Positions 17,838 through 25,216 of a DNA stretch of 64,000 nucleotides are shown here, in pieces. The position numbers and the translations under genes were made by a program. This DNA is from Simkaniaceae bacterium. GTDB lineage: Bacteria > Chlamydiota > Chlamydiia > Chlamydiales > Simkaniaceae. The notes beneath the pieces were generated by a model, which did no database searches, was not told where the DNA came from, and saw only the letters and a list, made by a program, of their open reading frames with translations. Position 1 is the stretch's first letter. Each line of letters begins with the position of its first letter. The stretch is taken from assembly GCA_018399075.1 (NCBI GenBank), contig CP073763.1:124001-188000 (forward strand). The letters run 5' to 3'.

Positions 17838-17910
17838 TGAGGCTTGATGGGCTCGAACCATCGACCCTCTCCTTAAAAGGGAGATGCTCTACCAACTGAG
17901 CTAAAGCCTC
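17838..17910 (-). tRNA. tRNA-Lys (TTT)
   Basis: 73 nucleotides with acceptor stem GAGGCTT/AAGCCTC, discriminator A, D-arm TAGCTCAGTTGG, anticodon loop CTTTTAA (anticodon TTT) closed by TCTCC/GGAGA, and T-arm GGTTCGAGCC. No CCA encoded. Confidence 0.95.
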
Positions 17911-17913
17911 ACA

Positions 17914-17988
17914 TGACCCCAAGGGGATTCGAACCCCTGTTGCAAGGATGAAAACCTTGTGTCCTAGGCCTGACTAGACGATGGGGCC
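17914..17988 (-). tRNA. tRNA-Glu (TTC)
   Basis: 75 nucleotides with acceptor stem GGCCCCA/TGGGGTC (one G-T pair), discriminator A, anticodon stem CAAGG/CCTTG enclosing TTTTCAT (anticodon TTC), and T-arm GGGGTTCGAATCCCC. It lies three bases upstream of tRNA-Lys. Confidence 0.95.
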
Positions 17989-18038
17989 AAAGATCATGAG
18001 ATCCACCATTTTACAGGGAGATCATAAAATTTGGCAAG

Positions 18039-18590
18039 TCAAACTTCTAGGATATCCTTCTCTTTTGCTGAGAAAAGTTCATCAATTTGCTTGCAATACT
18101 TATCCGTCAGTTCTTGGATGAGCTTTTCATTTTTCTTTTGCTCATCTTCAGAAATATCACCATCAGTTTTTTGCTTTTTAACCTGGTCGTTTGACTTTCG
18201 TCTTACATCGCGGATGGTTACCTTTGCTTTTTCCCCTTTTTCGCGGGCATCTTTAGCAATTTCTTTCCGTCTCTCCTCACTCATCGGAGGGATTGGAATA
18301 CGGATCACATTCCCATCAACAGCAGGCATCACATTTAAATTTGCCCTTTCAATTCCCTTAGCAATCGAGTTTGCTGTGCTAGGATCAAAGGGAGAGACAA
18401 CAAGTTGATTCCCGTCGGTCACTGCAACAGTTGCCACATCACGCATTCGCATCTCAGACCCATAAACCTCTACGACAACATTGTCTAGCATGTTTGGGCT
18501 GGGGCGATTTGTCCGCATGCTCTTGAGCTCTTCTTTATAGTGCTCGAGAGCCTTTTCCATATTTTGTTTACATTCGTCCATAATACTCAT
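18039..18590 (-). CDS. frr: Ribosome recycling factor
   Basis: A 183-residue protein matching RRF over its whole length: N-terminal helix with ELKSMRTNRPSPNML (RTGRASPxLL-type signature), beta-barrel domain II in the middle (VVEVYGSEMRMRDVA ... VSPFDP), IPIPPMSEERRKEI, and the C-terminal helix with IRDVRRKSNDQVKK. With EF-G it splits post-termination ribosomes. It follows pyrH by 3 bases, as in other Chlamydiae, and is last coding gene before the two tRNAs. Confidence 0.97.
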   Translation of the reverse strand: MSIMDECKQNMEKALEHYKEELKSMRTNRPSPNMLDNVVVEVYGSEMRMRDVATVAVTDGNQLVVSPFDPSTANSIAKGIERANLNVMPAVDGNVIRIPIPPMSEERRKEIAKDAREKGEKAKVTIRDVRRKSNDQVKKQKTDGDISEDEQKKNEKLIQELTDKYCKQIDELFSAKEKDILEV

Positions 18591-18593
18591 GGG

Positions 18594-19322
18594 TTAACCT
18601 TTTGTAACGAGTGTTCCACCCTTTTTTTCGGTTACCGCTTTCAAGAGGGCTCCCTTTTCAAAAAGGTTGAAGACGTGGATAGGGATATCACTTTCCCGAC
18701 AAAGGGCAATCGCTGTCCCATCCATAACGTGGAGATCCTTCATGAGAACTTCAGAATAGGTCAAGTGATCGCTTTTCACCGCATCCTGATTTTTCATGGG
18801 ATCTTTATCATAAATCCCATCGACTTTTGTCGCTTTGAGAAGAACCTCTGCTTCGATTTCACTTGCACGCATAGCGGCTGTGGTATCGGTTGTAAAGTAA
18901 GGGTTCCCCGTTCCTCCAACAAAGATCACAATCTGTCCTTTGTCGAGTGAATGGAGAGCATGGTTCCAATTATAAGGTTCTACAATCCCATCGAAATTAA
19001 GGGCACTCATCACCCGAGTTTTGCACCCTTTTTCTGAAAGAATTTGTCCTAATATCAGCCCATTAATTGTTGTGGCAAGCATCCCTACATGATCTGCAGG
19101 AGTTCTGGCAAACCCAAATTGCTCTGCCATATTGCCGCGAAAGATATTTCCTCCACCAATGACAACCCCAATCTGAACACCGAGATGATAAATTTCACAA
19201 ATGGCATCTGCTATCTGCTCACATGCCACATGATCAATCACTCCGGGCTTTTCCCCTTTAAGAGATTCGCCCGAGAGTTTGAGTAAGACCCTTTTATAAG
19301 GAGATTTTGCCAAATTACTCAC
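18594..19322 (-). CDS. pyrH: UMP kinase
   Basis: A 242-residue amino-acid-kinase-fold enzyme phosphorylating UMP to UDP with ATP. Motifs seen: YKRVLLKLSGESL near the N-terminus, GVVIGGGNIFRG, DHVGMLATTINGL, and the C-terminal TKVDGIYDKDP. Length is typical. Its ATG overlaps the end of tsf by 8 bases, so expression is coupled to the ribosomal-protein operon. Confidence 0.97.
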   Translation of the reverse strand: MSNLAKSPYKRVLLKLSGESLKGEKPGVIDHVACEQIADAICEIYHLGVQIGVVIGGGNIFRGNMAEQFGFARTPADHVGMLATTINGLILGQILSEKGCKTRVMSALNFDGIVEPYNWNHALHSLDKGQIVIFVGGTGNPYFTTDTTAAMRASEIEAEVLLKATKVDGIYDKDPMKNQDAVKSDHLTYSEVLMKDLHVMDGTAIALCRESDIPIHVFNLFEKGALLKAVTEKKGGTLVTKG

Positions 19323-20160
19323 CTATTTGCCAGCGAGCAAAATCCACAACTTCTAGGGTTTTGCCAGCCTTTTTTCCTTCTTCAGCAACATAATTAGCTA
19401 CTGTCATTGAAGGATCTTTGACAAACTTCTGATTTACTAAACAAGCCTGTTCGTAATAAGCATTCATCTTACCCTTTACAATCTTATCCATGATTTCAGG
19501 AGGTTTGTTTTGAATTTGAGAACGTGCGATCTCTTCTTCTTTAGCAAGAACATCGGCAGGAACATTTTCAGGCTTTAAGTAATCAGGAGCTTCAGCAGCG
19601 ATGTGCATTGCTACGTCGCGCGCTAGAGTTCCTTGATCATTGGCACCCTTAATCTCTACAACACAAACAATCTTACCACCCATATGGGAGTAAATGCCTA
19701 GAGAGTAATCTCCAACTTTTTTAAATTCCTTGATCCTCTTAATTCGGATATTCTCACCAAGGGTTTGAACGATCTCAGCACGGTATTCATCAACGGTAAG
19801 AGCGTCGTTTTTGCTATACTTCTGATGAAGAAACTCATCAACAGATGCTGGAGCTGTTCTTGCCACTTCATCGCAGATGTTTTTAAGAAACTCTTTAAAG
19901 CGATCATTCTGGACAACGAAGTCGGTCTCAGCATTGATTTCTACAAGATAGGCGGCACTATCAGTTTCAGCAATCCCAATGATGCCTTCATTGGTTTCTC
20001 TACCACCTTTCTTCACAGCTGATGCCATTCCTTTCTTACGAAGGATGTGGATCGCTTCTTCGATATCTCCACCCGCCTCAGTAAGAGCTTCTTTACATTT
20101 GCTCATTCCAACGCCGGTACGCTTTCTTAGATCCATGACCATTTGTGCAGAAATTGTCAT
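19315..20160 (-). CDS. tsf: Elongation factor Ts
   Basis: A 281-residue guanine-nucleotide exchange factor for EF-Tu. The N-terminal UBA-like module VMDLRKRTGVGMSKCKEAL and the TDFVVQND core motif (V-E-INAETDFV) are intact, followed by the two core subdomains ending ARWQIGE. It overlaps rpsB by 4 bases at its start and pyrH by 8 at its end. Confidence 0.97.
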   Translation of the reverse strand: MTISAQMVMDLRKRTGVGMSKCKEALTEAGGDIEEAIHILRKKGMASAVKKGGRETNEGIIGIAETDSAAYLVEINAETDFVVQNDRFKEFLKNICDEVARTAPASVDEFLHQKYSKNDALTVDEYRAEIVQTLGENIRIKRIKEFKKVGDYSLGIYSHMGGKIVCVVEIKGANDQGTLARDVAMHIAAEAPDYLKPENVPADVLAKEEEIARSQIQNKPPEIMDKIVKGKMNAYYEQACLVNQKFVKDPSMTVANYVAEEGKKAGKTLEVVDFARWQIGE

Positions 20161-20951
20161 TCTTTTTCCTCCCCTTTAGACTCTTCAGCAGCAGTTTCTT
20201 CGACTTTCTCTTCTTTTGCCTGAGGCTGCTCTTCCTTTCCAATCGCAATGCTAAGTTCACCTTTCTTGTCGATGACAGCATCAGAAATAGCTTGAATAAT
20301 CAGTTTAATACTCTTTAGAGCATCATCGTTACAAGCAATGACATGATCAATAGGATCAGGATCACAGTTCGTGTCAACAAGCGCCATCACAGGAATTCCA
20401 AGCTTATTCGCTTCAGCAACCGCAATGTGTTCCTTGTTTGGATCGACAACAACGATAAGTCCCGGAGGCTTTCTCATTGCACGAATTCCTGAAAGGTTCC
20501 GATTTAACTTTTCTCGTTCTTTAGTTAGGAGAGTAATCTCCTTCTTGGTAAAGCCTTCGCCTCCAGCAGCAATTTGTTTTTCAATGCGCTCTAGAGTCTT
20601 TACTGATTGCCTGATCGTTGGAAGGTTTGTGAGCATTCCACCGAGCCAACGCTCTGCGACATAAAATTCGCCACAGCGTTCTGCACACTCTTTAATGACA
20701 TCCTTCGCCTGTTTTTTCGTACCAACGAAGAGGATATTTTGATGTTTTTCGACAACATTATTGACGACTTCTAATGCTAGGCGGATTTGCTGCATTGTTT
20801 TAGCGAGGTCGATGATGTAGATCCCACTTCGCTCTTCAAAAATGAAGCGCTTCATCTTGGGGTTCCATCGTTGCTTTTGGTGGCCGAAATGGGCCCCAGC
20901 TTCTAGAAGATCCTTAATGGATACAGTGATCAATTGTTTGGTGTTTGCCAA
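20157..20951 (-). CDS. rpsB: 30S ribosomal protein S2
   Basis: A 264-residue S2 with LLEAGAHFGHQKQRWNPKM, FVGTKKQAKDVI, RWLGGMLTNL, and DPNKEHIAVAEA motifs, plus an acidic/Glu-rich C-terminal extension (KEEKVEETAAEE). The initiation codon is TTG at 20951 (L-A-N-T-K), preceded by AAGG; no in-frame ATG lies upstream. A rare start in a ribosomal protein may lower or tune its expression. Head of the rpsB-tsf-pyrH-frr operon. Confidence 0.96.
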   Translation of the reverse strand: MANTKQLITVSIKDLLEAGAHFGHQKQRWNPKMKRFIFEERSGIYIIDLAKTMQQIRLALEVVNNVVEKHQNILFVGTKKQAKDVIKECAERCGEFYVAERWLGGMLTNLPTIRQSVKTLERIEKQIAAGGEGFTKKEITLLTKEREKLNRNLSGIRAMRKPPGLIVVVDPNKEHIAVAEANKLGIPVMALVDTNCDPDPIDHVIACNDDALKSIKLIIQAISDAVIDKKGELSIAIGKEEQPQAKEEKVEETAAEESKGEEKE

Positions 20952-21034
20952 GCCTTGTCCCTTTTGTTTGACGACGGCATCCCTACTTTTGTACGGATTT
21001 CGGTCTTGGTTAATAATTAGAAAAATAATGTAAA

Positions 21035-21105
21035 AGCGCCTGGTCAGAATCGAACTGACGCTAATAGCTTGGAAGGCTATTGTTCTACCATTGAACTACA
21101 GGCGC
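21035..21105 (-). tRNA. tRNA-Gly (TCC)
   Basis: 71 nucleotides: acceptor GCGCCTG/CAGGCGC, D-arm TAGTTCAATGG, anticodon stem ATAGC/GCTAT enclosing CTTCCAA (anticodon TCC), T-arm CAGTTCGATTCTG, discriminator T. It is directly upstream of rpsB on the same strand. Confidence 0.95.
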
Positions 21106-21223
21106 ACGTAATCTAACATTTTTAGCGCATTTCCCCTATTTTTTCCAAGAGAATTCGAACCCAACCTTCAAATTAAAATTATTTCTTTATGCTCAAGTTG
21201 GTGCCATTTTATTCCCAATCCTG

Positions 21224-21229
21224 TATAAT
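21224..21229 (+). promoter_or_regulatory. Candidate -10 box for the secreted-protein gene at 21267
   Basis: A perfect TATAAT stands 38 bases upstream of the chosen ATG. No convincing -35 element lies 16-18 bases further upstream, so this is a weak call. Confidence 0.35.
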
Positions 21230-21266
21230 AGGTCCTATCAAAACAAAGAGCGTGGAGAGCGTTTTT

Positions 21267-22142
21267 ATGAAAAAGTTTCTACTTGTTCCAATTCTTGCAG
21301 CGACACTAGCCCTTCCTCTTATAGGAAACGAAGAACTGGCCCAAACAGAGCCAGTACAAGCAGAGCAAATAGCCTCTCCAGAGCAAAAACTGATCGATGA
21401 GGTTCTCGCTGATTATCGCGCAGGACATTATAGTTCTTTTTTGAAAAAGTCTGATGACGCCTACCAAGAAGCTGAAAAAAAGTGGAAAAATAACGCCCTT
21501 TTAGAGCAGCGAAAGAAGCTTTCGACCATGGTCCATGATTATGGAATCGATAAAACTGACGATTTTAAGCTAAAAATCGCCGCCCTTCATGAAGCGCAAG
21601 ACCGAGAGCTCATTGAGATCTGCCTGAGCCACCCTAATGAGAAGATTAGTCGTGAAGTGCGAGATATGGTCTTCTTCTCTCCTAGCAAGCAAGAAGAGGA
21701 AAGCATTGAGTTCATTCATAGCCTCAGCCTTAAGTTTAAAGGGGATGGATCAACTCCCATTGAGAACAAACTTATCAATATCGATACCGAGTTCTGGCTT
21801 AAGAGTCTTTCTCTCGAAATCGCTAAGACTCAAAGTAAAATGGATGAGGAGACCTTCCAGAAACAGCACCTTGTCCTACAGTTAGAAAAGATAAGACAGA
21901 TGAGCGAGGCCTGCCAAGGTGATCTCGTCGATGTTAAAATAAAATCTTATGTTGAAACGGCTTCCACCACCCTTCCCAAGGTGTATGCATCAGCCTCAAC
22001 ACGCAAGCACCTTACAGCCCTCGGAAGGGGGAAAATTGCCCCTCAAAGCCCGACAGAGCAAGAACTGCAAGCTGTGATGGCCAAATACCTCCAAAAGGAA
22101 GAAGCTTTAACTGAAAAGTTTTTTCCAACAAATGGTTCTTAA
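21267..22142 (+). CDS. Exported protein of unknown function, helical
   Basis: The start is set at ATG 21267, with GGAGAG 7 bases upstream and a clear signal peptide (MKKFLLVPILAATLALPLIG); the frame extends to 21189 without a ribosome site. The 291-residue product is charged and mainly helical after the signal, with HEAT- or TPR-like stretches (EALADYRAGHYSSFLKKSDD, AQDRELIEICLSHPNEKI). No family recognised. In Chlamydia ompA occupies the region between rpsB and pbp2; here this gene and two Inc-like genes are found instead. Confidence 0.75.
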   Translation: MKKFLLVPILAATLALPLIGNEELAQTEPVQAEQIASPEQKLIDEVLADYRAGHYSSFLKKSDDAYQEAEKKWKNNALLEQRKKLSTMVHDYGIDKTDDFKLKIAALHEAQDRELIEICLSHPNEKISREVRDMVFFSPSKQEEESIEFIHSLSLKFKGDGSTPIENKLINIDTEFWLKSLSLEIAKTQSKMDEETFQKQHLVLQLEKIRQMSEACQGDLVDVKIKSYVETASTTLPKVYASASTRKHLTALGRGKIAPQSPTEQELQAVMAKYLQKEEALTEKFFPTNGS

Positions 22143-22273
22143 AAAACTTTAGCCCCTAGCCTAGACTTATTCAAAAAATATTCTTACATTCCCTCATGCC
22201 TAAATTAAATTAAACCCTATTTAAACTTTTTATTATAACCAGCAATCAATAATATTTATTTTGTTATTATTTA

Positions 22274-22302
22274 TTGTTAATTAATAACGTTTTTATTATA
22301 AC
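22274..22302 (+). promoter_or_regulatory. Promoter of the first Inc-like gene
   Basis: TTGTTA (22274-22279), 17-base spacer, TATAAC (22297-22302), 23 bases before the ATG. The -10 region and the 17 bases TTTTATTATAACTATGT recur exactly ahead of the paralogous gene at 23809. A second copy of TTTTTATTATAAC lies upstream at 22227-22239. Confidence 0.65.
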
Positions 22303-22325
22303 TATGTGCAAACAGAAGGGGTTTT

Positions 22326-23591
22326 ATGGAATTATTAAGGTCAATGCAACCTAGTTTTTTAAAACCTGCTCAAGCTGGGCAGGCAGAAGAATTACAAAGA
22401 AATCAATCAGCAAGTTCTGAAATAAGAGCTGCCGCAACTCTTAACACAATTAGTGAGTTTTTTCAGGAAAACTACCGTCCGCTCATTACCGCTTTCCTCC
22501 TCTACTTTGTAGCGCTTGGAAGCATCACAAAATTAAAAGGAAAAGAGCTGATTGCAGCAAGCGCTGGATCGGCAGCTTGGACTGTAGTGAATGGCGCAGG
22601 CATCGTTGGTCTTGCAGCGACAGCTCCAATTGTTTACGGAGTCGCTCGCATGCTCTTCAATTGGGCTACCACACCTAGCAGCACCTCTTATCAAAGACCT
22701 CGCGTTGATCCTTTCTTGCATAGGCAAGAGCAAAGAAGAGAGCAGCAGGTTCGCAGGCAACCTCCAGTTTCCGTAGCATCTGTACACGACAATACTACTT
22801 CCTTAGACCAAGTAGATCTAAGGGCTTTTGATCAGGCATGGGAAGGCGCAAGTCGAACCCTAGCACAAGAGGCAAAGCCATTAGCCAGTGAAAAACTTTC
22901 AATAGAATCTGCTGCAACAAAAGCTAGCCACCGATCAACGCCAACCCTCCCCTTAACGCCTTCAAGAGTAGACATTCTCCCTTCCCTTATAGTGGGAACT
23001 CCAGTTATGGCGTCTATTGGCGAGCAGGTAGATAACTTACCAAGACCTACTGTAGATGCTGATTTAGAAGCAGCCTGGGATGAGGTTCGTAGCTCTAAAG
23101 GAAGTGAAACTGTCGATTTAGAAGCAGAATTTGAAGCTTTCAAAGCGGTTGAAAGAGAAGAGTCCGCTCCGTTAACGCCAGTGTCGGATACAGTCGTTAA
23201 AGCGCCTGCACAAGAGGAAGCGAGAGTTGAATCTGACAAAGGTGCCGCTTTCAAAGAAAGGTTAACCGAAGCAAGACGAATTGCATGGGAATTTGCTTCT
23301 ATTGTCACAGAAAAGCAACGAGACATGATGCCAAAAGCAAATCTTACAGTAGGAATGCTCCTTTTTGAAAGAGAACGGTTCTTTGACCTCATGATGGCTA
23401 CTCCAAACCAACGGATCATCGTTCTCCTCCCTTCTGTTTTAACAGAAGCTCAAAAAGAGAAAATCGCAGACCTTGACTTTGAGGGCCGTTGTCAATCAGT
23501 GAATCATTTTCAAAGTCAGTTCTTTAAGTTTTTGGAGCTCACACCAGCTCAGAAAAACGCGTTAATGCCCGAAAGACGCGCAAAGCTGTAA
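22326..23591 (+). CDS. Inc-like inclusion-membrane protein candidate 1
   Basis: A 421-residue protein with a polar N-terminus, then a bilobed hydrophobic region at about residues 52-68 and 75-112 separated by a short KLKGKE loop, then a long soluble acidic C-terminal domain (about 115-421). This bilobed pattern near the N-terminus is the hallmark of chlamydial Inc proteins, which are type III secreted and inserted in the inclusion or vacuole membrane; no cleavable signal peptide is seen. The C-terminal half contains Thr/Pro/Glu-rich and probably disordered segments. It shares the N-terminal layout (ISxFFxENYxxLITAxLxYF) with the next gene, so they are paralogues. A strong terminator follows the stop. 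Confidence 0.7.
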   Translation: MELLRSMQPSFLKPAQAGQAEELQRNQSASSEIRAAATLNTISEFFQENYRPLITAFLLYFVALGSITKLKGKELIAASAGSAAWTVVNGAGIVGLAATAPIVYGVARMLFNWATTPSSTSYQRPRVDPFLHRQEQRREQQVRRQPPVSVASVHDNTTSLDQVDLRAFDQAWEGASRTLAQEAKPLASEKLSIESAATKASHRSTPTLPLTPSRVDILPSLIVGTPVMASIGEQVDNLPRPTVDADLEAAWDEVRSSKGSETVDLEAEFEAFKAVEREESAPLTPVSDTVVKAPAQEEARVESDKGAAFKERLTEARRIAWEFASIVTEKQRDMMPKANLTVGMLLFERERFFDLMMATPNQRIIVLLPSVLTEAQKEKIADLDFEGRCQSVNHFQSQFFKFLELTPAQKNALMPERRAKL

Positions 23592-23609
23592 GATTCATTC
23601 ATCTTAATG

Positions 23610-23636
23610 CCGAGGTCTTGCTGCCTCGGTTTTTTT
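23610..23636 (+). terminator. Intrinsic terminator after the first Inc-like gene
   Basis: Stem CCGAGG (23610-23615) and CCTCGG (23624-23629) with an 8-base loop, followed by seven T residues. Confidence 0.85.
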
Positions 23637-23748
23637 GATCTTTTCTTCAAATAATTTTTAGTATTGCATGCCTTCAGACCGAATATATGCGAATTTAAAT
23701 TAATTATTATTAAATTAATTCACTTATTTAGTTTTTATTATTATTCTA

Positions 23749-23777
23749 TTGATAAATAATATGTATTTTATTATAAC
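23749..23777 (+). promoter_or_regulatory. Promoter of the second Inc-like gene
   Basis: TTGATA (23749-23754), 17-base spacer, TATAAC (23772-23777), near-consensus. The segment TTTTATTATAACTATGT (23766-23782) is identical to that upstream of the first Inc-like gene, implying shared timing of expression. Confidence 0.65.
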
Positions 23778-23808
23778 TATGTCGAAAATGAAAGGGGTAT
23801 TATAATTT

Positions 23809-25098
23809 ATGGATGTTGTAAGCTATTTATTGAATCGGCCGGTTGAAACACCAAAGGCCCAAGAAACAAAGTTAACTGAAGAATCATTGGTCAGTGCGAT
23901 TAGTAGTTTCTTCACCGAGAATATCAATTATCTCATCACTGCAACGCTTGTTTATTTTACCCTCTTTGCAGGGTTCACAAGAATGAAGCAAAAGCACCTG
24001 ATGGTGGCCGTTCCTACAGCAGCCATTTGGACTGTTCTTCAAGCCAAAGCTCTTGTTGGAACGCTTGCTGCAGGAACAGCGGTTCTTGGTCTTGCTAAAG
24101 CCTACTTTGCATGGCAAGGAACAAGCGCTTCGACTCAGCCAGCCTCTGATCTTGCTGATATGGCACAAAGGTTTACAAGAGAATCGGGTGGAGTTCAAGG
24201 AGTTGGTCAGGTTTTAGCGGATCAAGTTTTACGCCGACCTACCACACATAAACCAAGTTCTCCTTCTCGACTTCACGAAGTAGCAGACTCTGTAATGAGT
24301 CAAGTTGGGGGCAGACAAGCCGCTCCCCCTTCTCTACCTGGAACTCGCACGACATCACTCTTTGGAACTGTTGATCAAGCTGTTGAAGACTATCAAGCAT
24401 TTGATATGCCTAGTCACTCTCCATCACTTCTCACTTCTGAAGAGTTGGATCTAGGTAGCGCTCCATCCCTGGATGGACTACCCGATACAGGTTTTGATAG
24501 CTATTTAGATGGCTTGCTTGACGAGTTTGACGAAGTTCCCCCTTCACCTGTTCGAGTGGAGCATCAGGGATTTGATGCAAGTGAGACGCTAGGTCAACTT
24601 CGAGAAGCAATGCCTGATACCACAAGATTATCAAGAGAGCAGGTAAGAGAGTTTGAAGGCGTTTTGAATGAAGTCTCTTCGCAAAGGATTTCTCCACAAA
24701 CTGAAGCGATGTTCGAAGGGATTTGGCAACAAGGATTGCAGCAAGCTCCTAAAGGAGCAAATACTGAAGATTGGGCCACAGAGTTCTTAGTCAGGGAAAG
24801 CAAGAAGAAGGGAATGAGTTTTGGACAAATTGCTAAATGGTGCGTAGGACTCGCTCTTGCAGGTCTGACACTTTACAGCCTTTATAAACTTTGGACTGCT
24901 GAAAGTGAAGAAGCTGAAACAGAAGACAAAGTTCATGACTTAGATAGGACTCAAGATTTTGAGGAATACGATGAAGAATCAAGCTGGATGGGGAGTTTCT
25001 TTAATACTTTATCCTACATGGCTCCAGAATCTGACGGTTATGGATCAGATGAAGATGGCCTCCACATGTTTGGTGGGGGGATGTTTAGAGACCTTTAG
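23809..25098 (+). CDS. Inc-like inclusion-membrane protein candidate 2
   Basis: A 429-residue paralogue of the preceding gene. The N-terminal bilobed hydrophobic region lies at about residues 41-58 and 63-100 (ITATLVYFTLF; VAVPTAAIWTVL ... AVLGLAKAYFAW), followed by a soluble, acidic, Ser/Pro/Asp-rich middle part and an additional hydrophobic helix near the C-terminus (IAKWCVGLALAGLTLYSLY, about 345-365) that candidate 1 lacks. It ends in an acidic tail and a Gly/Met-rich tip. The ribosome site AAAGGGG lies 13 bases before the ATG. Function is inferred from topology only; type III secretion would need experimental proof. Confidence 0.7.
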   Translation: MDVVSYLLNRPVETPKAQETKLTEESLVSAISSFFTENINYLITATLVYFTLFAGFTRMKQKHLMVAVPTAAIWTVLQAKALVGTLAAGTAVLGLAKAYFAWQGTSASTQPASDLADMAQRFTRESGGVQGVGQVLADQVLRRPTTHKPSSPSRLHEVADSVMSQVGGRQAAPPSLPGTRTTSLFGTVDQAVEDYQAFDMPSHSPSLLTSEELDLGSAPSLDGLPDTGFDSYLDGLLDEFDEVPPSPVRVEHQGFDASETLGQLREAMPDTTRLSREQVREFEGVLNEVSSQRISPQTEAMFEGIWQQGLQQAPKGANTEDWATEFLVRESKKKGMSFGQIAKWCVGLALAGLTLYSLYKLWTAESEEAETEDKVHDLDRTQDFEEYDEESSWMGSFFNTLSYMAPESDGYGSDEDGLHMFGGGMFRDL

Positions 25099-25135
25099 TT
25101 CACCTTTCATAAGTCTATTTTAACCGATGGACTTT

Positions 25136-25165
25136 AAACCCGGGGGGAAACTCCCGGGTTTTTCT
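25136..25165 (+). terminator. Intrinsic terminator after the second Inc-like gene
   Basis: AAACCCGGGGG / CTCCCGGGTTT forms a stem of about 11 pairs capped by a GAAA tetraloop, followed by a T-rich tract (TTTTTCTTTT). Confidence 0.9.
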
Positions 25166-25216
25166 TTTGCCTTTACGCAGCGTTTTTTGTTATCTTCATG
25201 GAAAAACCCATGATAT

